From the NCBI GenBank assembly GCA_016191345.1, contig JACPOU010000037.1, positions 93,598 to 157,597 on the forward strand: a DNA stretch of 64,000 nt. Reading direction: 5' to 3'. The translations under genes and the position numbers were made by a program. The DNA comes from Chloroflexota bacterium. GTDB lineage: Bacteria > Chloroflexota > Limnocylindria > Limnocylindrales > CSP1-4. The notes under the pieces were generated by a model. The model saw only the letters and a program-made list of their open reading frames with translations, had not been told where the DNA came from and made no database searches. How positions within the stretch are numbered: position 1 is the stretch's first letter; the number at the start of each line of letters is the position of its first letter. This document shows, in pieces, positions 51,911 to 61,971 of the stretch.

Positions 51911-54142
51911 TCAGGTCGGGTCGCTGGGCGCTTCACCGTCGACCGGTCCTCCGTCCGGATCCGGCGCCGCTGCCGCGTCCGGCGGAAGCGCTGGCGGATC
52001 GGCGGCGAGTGTAGCGTACGGCCCCGACGGCCACGGCTCGGCGGCCGTGGCCGCACCGCCGACGCCGCTCGTGAGGCCGCTCTCGGCCGCGACCGGCGTG
52101 GAAACGGCATTGCGCAGCGCACCACGCCGACGGCGCCCCCGGATCACCACCATCGACGCGACGAGGAACACGACGAGGGCCGCGAGTGCGGCAGCCTGGA
52201 GCAGGCGTGTCCGGCCGCGGACTCCGGCGCCGTCGACCAGCGCGAGGACGCTCGCCGCGCCGGCGGCGCTCGCATCGAGGTCGCCTGCCTCGAACGCCGC
52301 GCGGGCGGCGTCGTAGGCGGCCGCCGGCGAAGAGCCCAGCAGCCCGATCGAGTCGAAGAAGTCCGGCTGGGCAGTCGTCGCCTGGCCGGCACCGCCGAGC
52401 GATGTCAGGACGTCCAGCTCCTTCTGGCCGAGGCCCTGGGCCTCGGCCAGGCCGTCAGTGGCGTCCTCGTAGGCCCGCTCGAGAGTGGCCCCGGGATCGA
52501 GGCCCAGCGCCGCGGCGGCCGCCCGGACCTGGTCGCGCAGCGCGAGGACTTCGCTCGCCTCCGTGATCCGGACGAGTGCCGCGGCGAAGTCCCAGGTGCC
52601 CATCGGCTCTCGGACGTACAGAGGCGGCGACCAGCCGCCGGGCTCCTCGAGGGCCGCGTACGCCGCGCGCGCGGCGGACCGGTCGTCCAGCTGGCGATCG
52701 CCGGTCGGCGTGGCGACCCACGCGCGGAAGAGCGACTCGGCCTGCCGGGAGCCGCCGACCTCCTCGAGGAGGTCGAGGAAGCGCTGCCAGGAATCGCGCG
52801 GATCGACCGTCTCGGCCGGGCCCGCACCGACGTACGCGATCCGGTTCGCGTCCGCCGTCGCGAGCACGTTCCGGAACGCCCCGGGACCGATCTCGTCGAA
52901 CACCTGGTGCACGACGTACCAGGAGGCGTTGTAGCCGAACAGCTCGCGCGCCTCGGTGACGTCATCGACTCGGCCCGGAAAGGTCCAGCCCTGGAGGTCC
53001 ACGCGCCCTGCCGCCGAGGCGTCCGGGACCTCCGGTGCCTCGGGCGAATCCCCGATCTCGACGAGGACCTCGGCGGCGAACGTGTCTGCCATGCCCTCGC
53101 CGATCCAGCGGTCGGTGAAGAGGCCGTCGTTGAACCAGGCATGGGACGCCTCGTGGACGATCGTGAGGTCGTCGAGGTTCTCGCTGATGTCGATCCGTTG
53201 CTCGGCCGTGTAGTAGAGGCCCGCGTAGCCCTCGAGGAGCGGGGCGTAGACCTCGGTCACCTCCACGCGCTTCGTGACCGGCCAGGGCAGCCCGATCAGG
53301 GCCTGGAGCCTCGGGAGGCCCTGGCGGAGGGTTGACATGACCCGGGTCCGCCAGACCCTGTCCTCCGGCCACCCCCGGACGAGGAGTGCGACACCGCCCG
53401 GCAGCGCGAGCTCGTCCCGGGCGAACGATCGGTCGCGCGTGGCCGCGACCGCGGCCCAGAACTCGACTGGGTCAGTGATGGCCGTCGCCGAGAGCTTCGT
53501 CCCATCGATCGTCTCGGCGGCCAGGAGGTCGGAGCCGAACGTCTCCACCGCGAAGCCCGACGGCAGGATGACCGCGACCGATGAGCGGCCGGAGTCACCC
53601 CATGCCCAGACCTCGAACGTGGCGAAGGCCTGCCCGACCCGAACCGGCGAATCGGAGCGCGGCTCGCCGGAGGCGAGATCGAAGGCGATCGTGACATTCG
53701 TCGTCTGGCCGAAGAGCAGGTCGCGGCGAAGCCGGAAGCCCAGCTCGATGTACCGGTCCTTCTGGGCCGAGGTCACGGCCAGGCCGCCGCCCGGATCGCT
53801 GACCGCGATGCTCGAGGCCTCGGGCGGGATCGCCCAGGTGACCTCGCGCCAGAAGTAGTACGTCGTCGGCGTGCTCGGCTTGTCGTTCTGCAGCGAAACC
53901 GCGATCGAGACGTGCACCGCGCTGGCGGCCGGGTCGACCGTATACGTCGCGCTCGCCGTCTCGATGAGCCGCCCCGTCGCGGCGGCGGCCGCCGGCGCGA
54001 TGCCCGAGGCGGATCCGAGGCCGATGGCCAGCGCCAGGGCGAGCAGCACGCGGATCGGGGCACGGTACGGGGCAAGGAGTCGAGCGCCTGACGGCGGACG
54101 AGACGCGCCGCCATCAGGGCGGGGAGGCGCATCGCCGATCAT
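51911..54142 (-). CDS. Membrane-anchored HExxH metallopeptidase-like protein, paralogue 1
   Basis: A 743-residue exported protein. Signal peptide about 30-55 (hydrophobic LALALAIG, Ala-rich cleavage region), beta-rich N-domain, gluzincin site HEASH (330-334) with the third ligand Glu in IGEGMAD at 349, only 15 residues after the second His. M1 enzymes have 19. A helical domain follows, then one membrane helix (about 655-675, AALAALVVFLVASMVVI) with basic stop-transfer and a long acidic/Pro/Ala cytosolic tail. No close known family. ATG at 54142 has GGAGG at 10 nt. Paralogous to the next gene, 36 bp away, in one operon. Confidence 0.8.
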   Translation of the reverse strand: MIGDAPPRPDGGASRPPSGARLLAPYRAPIRVLLALALAIGLGSASGIAPAAAAATGRLIETASATYTVDPAASAVHVSIAVSLQNDKPSTPTTYYFWREVTWAIPPEASSIAVSDPGGGLAVTSAQKDRYIELGFRLRRDLLFGQTTNVTIAFDLASGEPRSDSPVRVGQAFATFEVWAWGDSGRSSVAVILPSGFAVETFGSDLLAAETIDGTKLSATAITDPVEFWAAVAATRDRSFARDELALPGGVALLVRGWPEDRVWRTRVMSTLRQGLPRLQALIGLPWPVTKRVEVTEVYAPLLEGYAGLYYTAEQRIDISENLDDLTIVHEASHAWFNDGLFTDRWIGEGMADTFAAEVLVEIGDSPEAPEVPDASAAGRVDLQGWTFPGRVDDVTEARELFGYNASWYVVHQVFDEIGPGAFRNVLATADANRIAYVGAGPAETVDPRDSWQRFLDLLEEVGGSRQAESLFRAWVATPTGDRQLDDRSAARAAYAALEEPGGWSPPLYVREPMGTWDFAAALVRITEASEVLALRDQVRAAAAALGLDPGATLERAYEDATDGLAEAQGLGQKELDVLTSLGGAGQATTAQPDFFDSIGLLGSSPAAAYDAARAAFEAGDLDASAAGAASVLALVDGAGVRGRTRLLQAAALAALVVFLVASMVVIRGRRRRGALRNAVSTPVAAESGLTSGVGGAATAAEPWPSGPYATLAADPPALPPDAAAAPDPDGGPVDGEAPSDPT

Positions 54143-54178
54143 CCGTTCGAGGCCTCCCACGCGATCGCGAGTCCCGCC

Positions 54179-56167
54179 CTAGTGCGTCCGGGCACGCGAA
54201 CGCCGCCGCCAGCCCTGGAACAGCAGACCCACGAGGAGGGCCGCCGCCACGAACAGGAGAACGCTGCTGATGATGCGCCCGCGAGCAAGGTCCGGAGCGG
54301 CCCGCCAGGCGGCCTCCGCCTCGGCGGCCGCGGCGAGTGTCTCGTCGAGCCGGCCCGCCTCGAAGGCGCTCCGCGCCGACGCGAGGTTCGACTCCGGATC
54401 CGCGCCCAGCAGCCCGATCCGGTCGATGACCGTCGGCGACTCGATTCGCGCCGCCTCGGCGGCCTGGATCCGGCCCAGCGCCGCGAGCTCGGCGGCCGCT
54501 TCCCCGGCCGGCGTCCCGAGCCCCTGGGCGGCCTGGAACGCGACCCGCAGGGCGTCCGGGGGAGTCAGCCCGGCGGCGGACGCCACCGCCTCGATCGCCG
54601 CCCGCTGGCGGAGGACGCCCTCGGCGTCGGCGATCAGCCGATCGGCGACCTCGAATTGCCAGGCCCGCATCGCGGCCCGGATGACGGGCGGCAGCTGCCA
54701 GGTGCCAGCCGCGGCGACGAGCGCCGCGTAGCGGTCGCGCGCGGCGGCTCGCGCGTCGAGAAGGGGGGCGTCCTGGGGCCGGATGACCCAGCGCCGCCAC
54801 AGGCCGTCGATCTTCGGCGCATCCGAGCGCGCGGCGCTGGCTTGCACGAGGTCGAGGAGCGCCCGCCAGTCGACGACCTCGGCGCCCGTCTCGCGACGGC
54901 CGGCGGTCGGCTGATAGGCGGGCTCCCTTGCAGCGGCCGCGACCCACACGGCCCGCAGCGCGTCCCCACCGACGACGGCGACGAGCTGGCGGGCGAAGGC
55001 GAGCGACGCCGCATAGCCGTAGGCGTCCTCGCCGGTCGTGGCGGTGCCGGACCAGGCATTCAGGGCCAGCGCGACGTCCGGCGGAACCGCGCTCAGCTCG
55101 GGCGACGTGATCGGGACCTCGAGGGCCGCGGCGGCCGTCTCCGCGTACAGGGACGCGAACGCTTCGGCGATCCACCGATCCGCGACGAGGCGGCCGTTGA
55201 ACCAGCCGTGCGCGGCCTCGTGGAGGATGACCCCCGGGGCGGCCGCGTAGCTGACCTCGGCGAGCCCGCGGAGCGGGTCGAAGACGCCGGCATAGCCGCC
55301 CGCTCCCCGCACGAGCGATTCCTGGACGGCGAGCGTCGTGTCGAATGGCCAGGGCGCGCCGATCTCATCGGCGAGGACGGGGAGGCCCCGCAGGAAGAGG
55401 TCGCCGACGCGCTCGCGCCAGCCCGGGTCGTCCGGCCACGCCCGCAGCTCGAGGACGACGGTCCGGCCCGCGACCGTCGTGGAGCGCCGTCCCGCCACGT
55501 ACGCGCCCGGCCGATCCGCGGTGATGTCGGCGACGAAGGCGAGGGGCGTGGCGAGTGTGCCGCTGGTCAGGACCTGGCCACCCGAGGCCGCGTCCGGGGT
55601 CGGGCCGTCGAGGGGTCCCCGGCCAAGCGTGATCGTGTAGCCATCGGGAATCCGGACCTCGACCGACGAGCCGGGCGTGGCATCCGTTGCATATGCCCAG
55701 GCCTGGAAGCTGACGAGCGACGGCGAGATCCGGATGGGCCGGTCGGGGGCCCCGCCGGGATCCACGAGGTCGAAGGTGAGGGTCAGGCTCATCGACTTGC
55801 CGCCGCCGAGGCGCGTCCCGAAAACCAGGCGTAGGAGCGTCCCGGAGGCCGACCTCGAGCTCACCTTGACCGAAGGCTTGCCCCCGTCCGTCGAGGCCAG
55901 GCGGAAGTTGGACGTGCCCGGCAGGACGTTGAGGAAGCCCTGGTCGAAGAAGTATCGCCGCGTCGTCGTGTCCCGGAGGCGATTGGTCGCGGTGATCCGG
56001 ACCGTGACCGCCACTCGCCCCTCGTCGGGCAGGACGTCGTACGTGGTCGACGTCACGAGGGTGAGGTCCGGTGTCGCGCCGCGGACGGGTGCCGGATCCG
56101 CGCCGAGTCCGGAGCCGATCGCGAGGGCCATGACGAGCGCCGCCGCGACGATCCTTGCCACCCTCAC
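54179..56167 (-). CDS. Membrane-anchored HExxH metallopeptidase-like protein, paralogue 2
   Basis: A 662-residue exported protein, plan as in paralogue 1: signal peptide (about 5-30), beta-rich domain, HEAAH (316-320) with Glu335 in IAEAFAS, again only 15 residues after the second His, a helical domain and a C-terminal membrane helix (about 632-652) ending in a basic tail. Both share a DxIGLLGxxP motif followed by a FEAGxLD helix before the membrane helix. The active site would face outside. Its GTG overlaps the YbjN-like stop (GTGA). Probably cleaves cell-surface or exported proteins; both may act together. Confidence 0.8.
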   Translation of the reverse strand: MRVARIVAAALVMALAIGSGLGADPAPVRGATPDLTLVTSTTYDVLPDEGRVAVTVRITATNRLRDTTTRRYFFDQGFLNVLPGTSNFRLASTDGGKPSVKVSSRSASGTLLRLVFGTRLGGGKSMSLTLTFDLVDPGGAPDRPIRISPSLVSFQAWAYATDATPGSSVEVRIPDGYTITLGRGPLDGPTPDAASGGQVLTSGTLATPLAFVADITADRPGAYVAGRRSTTVAGRTVVLELRAWPDDPGWRERVGDLFLRGLPVLADEIGAPWPFDTTLAVQESLVRGAGGYAGVFDPLRGLAEVSYAAAPGVILHEAAHGWFNGRLVADRWIAEAFASLYAETAAAALEVPITSPELSAVPPDVALALNAWSGTATTGEDAYGYAASLAFARQLVAVVGGDALRAVWVAAAAREPAYQPTAGRRETGAEVVDWRALLDLVQASAARSDAPKIDGLWRRWVIRPQDAPLLDARAAARDRYAALVAAAGTWQLPPVIRAAMRAWQFEVADRLIADAEGVLRQRAAIEAVASAAGLTPPDALRVAFQAAQGLGTPAGEAAAELAALGRIQAAEAARIESPTVIDRIGLLGADPESNLASARSAFEAGRLDETLAAAAEAEAAWRAAPDLARGRIISSVLLFVAAALLVGLLFQGWRRRSRARTH

Positions 56168-56742
56168 CCGTGGCCCCCGGTCGGCCCGTCCGCGTCGAAC
56201 AGCTCCGGCAGCCGCGGCGCATAGCCGTCGAGGAGGGCCGAGGTGCGGACCGGCAGGTCGGCGTAGCCGGCCGGGACGTGGCCGCCGACCCAGAGCCAGG
56301 CCCGCGTCTCGTCGAACAGGCGGTCGGCGATGCCGGCCACCCTGGCCAGCCCCAGGCCCAGTTCGTCGCGGTCCAGCCAGCGCGCCGGCAGCTCCACGGA
56401 GAGGATCGGCCGGCCGTCGTCGGCGATCGAGAACTTTGCCAGCGGGAAGTCGTCGTTCCAGCGGAGCAGGGACCGGTACGCCTTGCGGAGGCCGTCCCCG
56501 ATCGGCGGCGCGAGGTGGGCCCAGACGATCAGCCCGAGGCCGGGATCGAGGATGAGGGTGGCCCGGAGGTCGCGGCGCCGGCGGCCGTCGACGGCGACGT
56601 CCCAGCTCGCGATGCCGTCACGCTCGAGGCGCGGCCCGGGCGGCACGCCAAGCTCGACCAGCCACGCCTCGAGGCGGGCCGGATCGGCGGGAGTGTCCGG
56701 ATGTGCCGCCCCGCTGGCGGGCACGACGGGCTGCTGGGGCAC
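56164..56742 (-). CDS. YbjN-like domain protein
   Basis: The 192-residue protein resembles the YbjN/T3SS-chaperone-like fold: DFPLAKFSIADDGRPILSVELP strand, and RVAGIADRLFDETRAWLW. YbjN-like proteins are small binding or chaperone-like factors. It sits 9 bp after glgC and overlaps the start of the second metallopeptidase gene by 4 bp, so a cytosolic partner for those membrane proteins is possible but inferred. The GTG is 6 nt after TAGACT, which overlaps the glgC stop codon. Confidence 0.7.
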   Translation of the reverse strand: MPQQPVVPASGAAHPDTPADPARLEAWLVELGVPPGPRLERDGIASWDVAVDGRRRRDLRATLILDPGLGLIVWAHLAPPIGDGLRKAYRSLLRWNDDFPLAKFSIADDGRPILSVELPARWLDRDELGLGLARVAGIADRLFDETRAWLWVGGHVPAGYADLPVRTSALLDGYAPRLPELFDADGPTGGHG

Positions 56743-56748
56743 CGCGGA

Positions 56749-56754
56749 AGTCTA
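56749..56754 (-). promoter_or_regulatory. Leaderless-type -10 (TAGACT) overlapping the glgC stop
   Basis: TAGACT lies 6 nt before the GTG at 56742. Its first three bases are the glgC stop codon, so an internal leaderless promoter could express the metallopeptidase genes apart from glgC. Confidence 0.5.
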
Positions 56755-58062
56755 GCCCGCCGAGCGCGCAGCCTCCCTGGCGGCCGTCCGGCGCGCGCCG
56801 CTGCGGGCCCCGGTGCCGGGGTCCACGGACTCGCCGCCCTGGACCACCTTCCTGGCGAAGTCGGCCGGCCGGCACCCCTCGCCGACCCGGACGTTCCGCC
56901 CGATCCGCGCGCCCCGCGGGATCGTGGCCTGCTTCCCGACGACCGTGATGCCGGTGTTGAGCCGGCCCGGCTCCTGCCGGTTCGGCGTGTCGTCGGGACC
57001 TTCGCCGACGATTGCCCCGGCGCCGACCGTGACCTCCTTGTCCAGGATCGCCCGGTCCACGACCGCCCGCGACCCGATGACGGAATCGAACATCACGATG
57101 GAATCGCGGACGACCGCGCCGACGCCGACCCGCACGCCCGGCGACAGGACGCTGTTGACGACGGTGCCCTCGATGACGCAGCCGTGGCTGATGAGGCTCC
57201 GGTGGACCTGGGCCGTGGGCCCGAGCTTCGCGGGCGCCCGCTCCTCCGACTTCGTGTGGATGACCCAGTCCTTGTCGTACAGGTCCAGCTCCGGATGGTC
57301 CACGAGGAGGGCCATGTTCGCCTCCCAGAACGACTGGATCGTCCCGACGTCCTGCCAGTAGCCCGCGTAGCGGTAGCCGAAGACGCGCGCGTCCGCCTCG
57401 AGCATCGCCGGGATGACGTGCCCACCGAAGTCGATGCGCTCCTCGTCCAGCCACTTCAGGAGCGCCCGCCGGGAGAAGACGTAGACGCCCATCGAGGCAA
57501 GGTCGCTCTTGGGCTGCTTCGGCTTCTCCTGCCACTCGGTGATCCGGTCGGTCTCGTCGAGGGCGAGGATCCCCATCCGGGACGCCTCGGCCAGCGGCAC
57601 CCGGCGGACGGCGATCGTCACGTCGGCGCGCTTCCGCCGATGGGCCGCGATGAAGGGGCTGTAGTCCATCTTGTAGATGTGGTCGCCGGCGAGGATGAGG
57701 ATCGTGTCCGCGTCCGAGTGCTCGAGCAGGCTCCGGTTGCGGAGGACCGCGTCCGCCGTCCCGCGGTACCACTCCGCGACGCGGCCGCGGGCGATATACG
57801 GCTGGAGGAGCTTGATCCCGCCCTTTGCCCGGTCGAGGTCCCAGGGCCGCCCCAGCCCGATGTGGTCGTTCAGCGAGCGCGGGTTGTACTGGGTCAGGAC
57901 GACGACATCATGGATGTCCGAGTTCACGCAGTTCGAGAGCGTGAAGTCGATGATCCGGTACTTGCCACCGAACGGGACCGCCGGCTTGGCGCGCACCGAC
58001 GACAGGATCGACAGCCGCTCGCCTTCGCCACCGGCCAGGACCATCGCCATCGTGCGCTTCAC
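56752..58062 (-). CDS. glgC: Glucose-1-phosphate adenylyltransferase
   Basis: A 436-residue enzyme that makes ADP-glucose for glycogen. Blocks: [35 protein letters not shown] (nucleotide loop), [48 protein letters not shown], and a left-handed beta-helix C-domain. The usual GGxGxRLxPLT loop is changed at one position (RLSILS). The GTG at 58062 has GAGGTG at 7 nt and beats the upstream ATG and TTG. No glgA or glgB is near. The tail is rich in Arg/Ala. Confidence 0.93.
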   Translation of the reverse strand: MKRTMAMVLAGGEGERLSILSSVRAKPAVPFGGKYRIIDFTLSNCVNSDIHDVVVLTQYNPRSLNDHIGLGRPWDLDRAKGGIKLLQPYIARGRVAEWYRGTADAVLRNRSLLEHSDADTILILAGDHIYKMDYSPFIAAHRRKRADVTIAVRRVPLAEASRMGILALDETDRITEWQEKPKQPKSDLASMGVYVFSRRALLKWLDEERIDFGGHVIPAMLEADARVFGYRYAGYWQDVGTIQSFWEANMALLVDHPELDLYDKDWVIHTKSEERAPAKLGPTAQVHRSLISHGCVIEGTVVNSVLSPGVRVGVGAVVRDSIVMFDSVIGSRAVVDRAILDKEVTVGAGAIVGEGPDDTPNRQEPGRLNTGITVVGKQATIPRGARIGRNVRVGEGCRPADFARKVVQGGESVDPGTGARSGARRTAAREAARSAG

Positions 58063-58137
58063 CGGCATCCACCTCGGCTGCAACGCGGAGAGCGTTCCAG
58101 ACTCGATCCTAGCACCAGCCGGTGATCGGAGGACGGA

Positions 58138-59502
58138 CTAGAGGAACAGCCTCGGGTCCACGAAGTCGCCATTCGAGACGACCCCCCAGTGGAGGTGCGG
58201 CCCGGTCGAGCGGCCGGTCGTTCCCACGTAGGCGATGACCTGCCCGGCCTCCACCCGCTGGCCCTTGACGACTGCCGGCGGCCGGGTCACGTCGTCGATG
58301 TGGGCATACCAGGTCGAGAGATTGTTCGAGTGGGCGATGATGACGATCCAGGCCTTGGGGTAGGCGTCATACGGGTTCGGGCCGGCGAACACGACGACGC
58401 CAGCGCCTGCGGCCCGGATCGGCGTGTACATCGGGGCCGCGATGTCGATGCCGCTGTGGAAGTGGGCGCAATCGCCCTTGGGCGGCTCCCACTCAAAGCC
58501 GGTGCAACCGAACCACTGGGTCACCGTACCGCCCAGTGGCCAGGAGAGGGTGCCGCTGTACTGGGACGGGATGCCGCCCTGCCGGGACTGCTCGGCGATG
58601 AGTCGATCGATCGTCGCCTGGAGCGCCCTATCCGCCTTCTCGCTGGCGGCGATCGACGTCGCAAGGGCCGCCTTGTTGGCGGACATCCTGGCGAATGCCG
58701 CCTGCTGGGCCGCGAGCAGCCGCTTCGTCTCCGCCTCGAGCCTGGCGAGCTTGTCGCGGGTCGCGGCGAGCTCCTTGAGCTGGACGCCCAGCTCGGCGCG
58801 GCGGGCGTCCGCGGCAGCCTTCATCTCCTTCGTCTGGCTGCGCGTCGTCTCGACCGAGGCTCGGAGCACGGTGAGCACCTTCTGGTCGGCAACGATCTGC
58901 TCGGCGAGGAGCCTGTCCTGCTCAGCGAAGTCGAGCTGGTACGAGACGTCGTTCAGGACGTCGGTGAAGGTGCCGCTCGAGAGCATCGTCTCGAGCACCG
59001 TCGTGCGATCCGAGTCGTAGGCGAGGCGGATCCGCGCGGCGAGGACCGCCTTGCGTTCGTTGAGCTGGGCGAGCTTCGCCGCTTCCTGGTCCTGGAGGTC
59101 CCGGAGCTGGAGATCCAGCTGGCTCACGACGGCATCGAGCTCATCGACCTGACCCTGGGCGACGGCGACGTCGACGGTCATCTGGACGACGTTGGAACGG
59201 ACCGCCGTCAGGTCCGCGTTGATCGATGCGAGCGATCGCTTCGTGCTCGCGAGCTCGGTGCTGAGGCTTGCCTGGCTCTGCGTCAGCGCGGCGACCTGGG
59301 CCTTCTGCTTGGCGATCTGCGACGCGAGCGCCTTCTGCTTGGCGACCGCGTCGGCAAGGTCGTCCGCCCGGGTGATGGTCGGGGTCGGGGCAACGAAGAA
59401 TCCGCCGAGGACGGTGACCAGGAGGAGGAAGGAGAAAAAGCCGCGGCCCACGCGCCGGCGTGGGCGGGACCAGCCCCGCGAGTCAGCGGTTCGGGGGAGC
59501 AT
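58138..59502 (-). CDS. M23 murein hydrolase/activator with coiled coil (EnvC-like)
   Basis: A 454-residue exported protein: signal anchor (about 20-40), long coiled coil (about 45-300) and C-terminal LytM/M23 domain (about 325-454). The zinc ligands are present: HFHSGID (His and Asp) and PHLHWGVV (HxH). The organisation is that of EnvC/PcsB-type division hydrolases, which cut or activate cutting of peptidoglycan. Full ligands suggest it is itself active. Not obviously in an operon; 163 bp separates it from the prepilin peptidase gene. Confidence 0.92.
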   Translation of the reverse strand: MLPRTADSRGWSRPRRRVGRGFFSFLLLVTVLGGFFVAPTPTITRADDLADAVAKQKALASQIAKQKAQVAALTQSQASLSTELASTKRSLASINADLTAVRSNVVQMTVDVAVAQGQVDELDAVVSQLDLQLRDLQDQEAAKLAQLNERKAVLAARIRLAYDSDRTTVLETMLSSGTFTDVLNDVSYQLDFAEQDRLLAEQIVADQKVLTVLRASVETTRSQTKEMKAAADARRAELGVQLKELAATRDKLARLEAETKRLLAAQQAAFARMSANKAALATSIAASEKADRALQATIDRLIAEQSRQGGIPSQYSGTLSWPLGGTVTQWFGCTGFEWEPPKGDCAHFHSGIDIAAPMYTPIRAAGAGVVVFAGPNPYDAYPKAWIVIIAHSNNLSTWYAHIDDVTRPPAVVKGQRVEAGQVIAYVGTTGRSTGPHLHWGVVSNGDFVDPRLFL

Positions 59503-59665
59503 CGGGTGGCGTCGTCATGTGCGAGTGATCTCCGTCACGTGCTGGGGCGCGTTCGGTTCCGCTCGCCGGGTGCGACCGCCGTCCACGTTGGGCACCACGA
59601 TGGAACGACTACCGGCTGGATTGGCATGGTACCGCAATGTGTCCACTCTGCCACTCCGACGATGG

Positions 59666-60319
59666 TCACCTCGCGCTGACCAGCATTGCCCAGAGCGCAC
59701 CGATGATCAGGAACGGCCCGTACGGGACGTAGCTCTTGAGCGTGATCCGGCGGAGCGCGATGAGGACGAGGATCCCCGCGGCAGCCGCGAGCGCGCCGAC
59801 GATGACGGTCGCGATCACCCGCTGCGCGCCGGCGATCAGGCCGACGCCGAAGAGGAGCTTCAGGTCCCCGATCCCGATCGCCCCGGCCCCGAAGGGGACC
59901 GAGAGCACGAAGAGGAGGACCGGGACGGCGATGCCGGCGACGGTGGCCCAGAGCAGCTCGCCGGGGGTCCTGACGAACGGCCCGATGCCGACCACGAACC
60001 CGACGAGGCCGTAGGCGGCCAACGGGTAGGTCACGACGTCGGGCAGGAGCCGCTGGTCGAGGTCCGTCGCAAACAGGAGGACCATCGCCGCCACGATGAC
60101 CGCCAGGTAGGCGAACGCCGACAGGTCGTGGAGGTAGCGGATCGACAGCGCGGCCGCGGCGATGCCGCCCGCGAGCATCACCGCTGCCGTCCGCCAGTCC
60201 ACGGCCCGGACGCTGCCGTCCTCGTGGGCCGGCCAGCGGGCCGCGATGCGATCGGCGACGAAGCCCCAGGCTGCGCCGATCAGCCCCGCGGCCGCGGCGA
60301 TGACGATCGCGATGTCCAT
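59666..60319 (-). CDS. Prepilin peptidase (A24), short form
   Basis: A 217-residue aspartyl membrane protease with about six or seven helices. Catalytic Asp residues are in ATDLDQRLLPD and GIGDLKLLFG (GxGDxK). The N-terminal Cys-rich methylase domain of PilD is lacking, as in CpaA/TadV-type or archaeal-like forms. Processes type IV pilins or Tad/competence pseudopilins. No pilin gene is in the window. The ATG has GGAGG 5 nt upstream and is 30 bp after pepA. Confidence 0.9.
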   Translation of the reverse strand: MDIAIVIAAAAGLIGAAWGFVADRIAARWPAHEDGSVRAVDWRTAAVMLAGGIAAAALSIRYLHDLSAFAYLAVIVAAMVLLFATDLDQRLLPDVVTYPLAAYGLVGFVVGIGPFVRTPGELLWATVAGIAVPVLLFVLSVPFGAGAIGIGDLKLLFGVGLIAGAQRVIATVIVGALAAAAGILVLIALRRITLKSYVPYGPFLIIGALWAMLVSAR

Positions 60320-60349
60320 CGGCGCCTCCCCGCGCGCTGGGAATCGACC

Positions 60350-61861
60350 CTAGGCGGGCCTGGCCCCCGCGAGGGCGAGTTCGACGAGCGTGGCGTGGGA
60401 CACGCCCGTGGCGCCGCGAGGTGCCCAGGGCTTCGCCCGCCGGTAGTAGGCCGTGCCGGCGATGTCGAGGTGGACCCACGGCTTCGTCGCGAACTCGCGC
60501 AGGAAGAGGCCGCTCTTCACGAGGCCACCCTCGGAACTGCCGCTGTTGACCATGTCGCCGTACCAGGACTCCATCTCGGTCCAGTACTCCTCGACGAGCG
60601 GGAGCTGCCAGTACCGCTCGCCGGCCTGCTTCCCGGCCCCGAGGACCGAATCCGTCCAGCCCTGGTCGTTCCCGAACGCGCCGGTCACGAGGTCGCCGAG
60701 CGCCCGGGACACGGCGCCGGTGAGCGTCGCGACGTCCACGAGGTGGGTCGCGCCCTGCTGCTCGGCGTAGGTCATCGCGTCGCCGAGGATGAGACGCCCC
60801 TCCGCGTCGGTGTTCGTGATGTCGACCCACTTGCCGTTGAGCGCCTTGACCAGGTCGCCGGGCCGGGCGGAGTGCGGGCCGGGCATGTTCTCGACGGCCG
60901 GAGCCACCGCGAGCAGCGGCGTGCCCGGCGCGAGGCGGGCGACGGTGGCGATGGCCGCGATCACGGTGCAGGCACCGGTCTTGTCCATCTTCATTTCTTC
61001 CATCCGGTCCGACGGCTTGATGCTGATGCCGCCGGAATCGAAGCAGACGCCCTTGCCGATGATCGCGAGGTGTCGGCCCAGGGCGTCGGTCTCGCCCTTC
61101 TTGCCGGAGCGCATGACGATCATCCGGGGAGGGTTGTCGCTGCCCCGCCCGACGGCCATGAACATGCCCATCCCGAGCTCGGTCGCCTTCTCCGGCCCGA
61201 TGACGTCGATCCACAGCCCGTGCTGCTTCGCGAGGGTGTAGGCCTCCTCGGCAAGGACCTCGGGGCTCACGTCGTTCGCGGACCGGTTGGCGAGGCGCCG
61301 GGCGAGGTTCGCCCCGTCGCCCATGATCGCGCCGCGCTCGGCGGCCTTCGCGCAGGCGGCGGTGTCGGCGCCGGGCGCGACGAGGATGAGCTCCTCGATG
61401 ACGGGCGGGGCGGTGGGGAAGCTGTCGAGGTAGATCGTCTTCGGGTCGAACGAGCCCTCCACGATGCCGCGCGCCACGAGCTCCGCGGCCACGACCGCGC
61501 CGCCGTCCAGGGCGGCGGCGAGCGGGTCCAGCCAGACGGCAAGCGTCTTGACGTGGCGCCCGGCCAGCCGGTGCATGGTCGCCGAGGCGATCCGGGACGC
61601 CGTCTCGCGATCCAGGTCCTCGGCCGGTCCGGCGCTGATCGTCAGCACGCGGCCCGCCTTCGCGTCGCCGCTCGCCGCGATCGAGGACGTGAAGCGCTTC
61701 GAGCGCAGCTCCCCGAAGGCCTGGAGGGCGCTCAGCTCGCCGTGCGTCCGGCGATCGAGCTCGCCGAACGGGCCGCCGAAGTCTGGGTCCCCGACGATCG
61801 GGGCGACGAGGATGTCGGCGGCGACATCCCAGGGCTGGTCGGTCGTGACACGCACGCGCAC
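60350..61861 (-). CDS. pepA: Leucyl aminopeptidase (M17)
   Basis: A 503-residue cytosolic hexameric aminopeptidase. The C-terminal catalytic domain has GVCFDSGGISIKPS with the first metal residues, MKMDKTGACTV and NTDAEGRLILGD (signature), then VDVATLTGA. It removes N-terminal residues in protein turnover; homologues in gamma-proteobacteria also bind DNA. The GTG has GGAGGA at 9 nt. Upstream of the prepilin peptidase gene by 30 bp, a possible two-gene operon. Confidence 0.94.
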   Translation of the reverse strand: MRVRVTTDQPWDVAADILVAPIVGDPDFGGPFGELDRRTHGELSALQAFGELRSKRFTSSIAASGDAKAGRVLTISAGPAEDLDRETASRIASATMHRLAGRHVKTLAVWLDPLAAALDGGAVVAAELVARGIVEGSFDPKTIYLDSFPTAPPVIEELILVAPGADTAACAKAAERGAIMGDGANLARRLANRSANDVSPEVLAEEAYTLAKQHGLWIDVIGPEKATELGMGMFMAVGRGSDNPPRMIVMRSGKKGETDALGRHLAIIGKGVCFDSGGISIKPSDRMEEMKMDKTGACTVIAAIATVARLAPGTPLLAVAPAVENMPGPHSARPGDLVKALNGKWVDITNTDAEGRLILGDAMTYAEQQGATHLVDVATLTGAVSRALGDLVTGAFGNDQGWTDSVLGAGKQAGERYWQLPLVEEYWTEMESWYGDMVNSGSSEGGLVKSGLFLREFATKPWVHLDIAGTAYYRRAKPWAPRGATGVSHATLVELALAGARPA

Positions 61862-61971
61862 GGATTCAGGTCCTCCGGGAAGGGCTGTCCACGCGCGATC
61901 GGACGGCCCGGGGTGATAGGCGCCGAGTGTACGTCAGCGTGGCGGCGCCCCGGTGCCCGACCGGGCGAGCG

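Noticed and set aside
59515-59700. 61-codon minus-strand frame between the prepilin peptidase and M23 genes
   Set aside because: No domain, no start signal, and it overlaps the 3' end of the prepilin peptidase gene.
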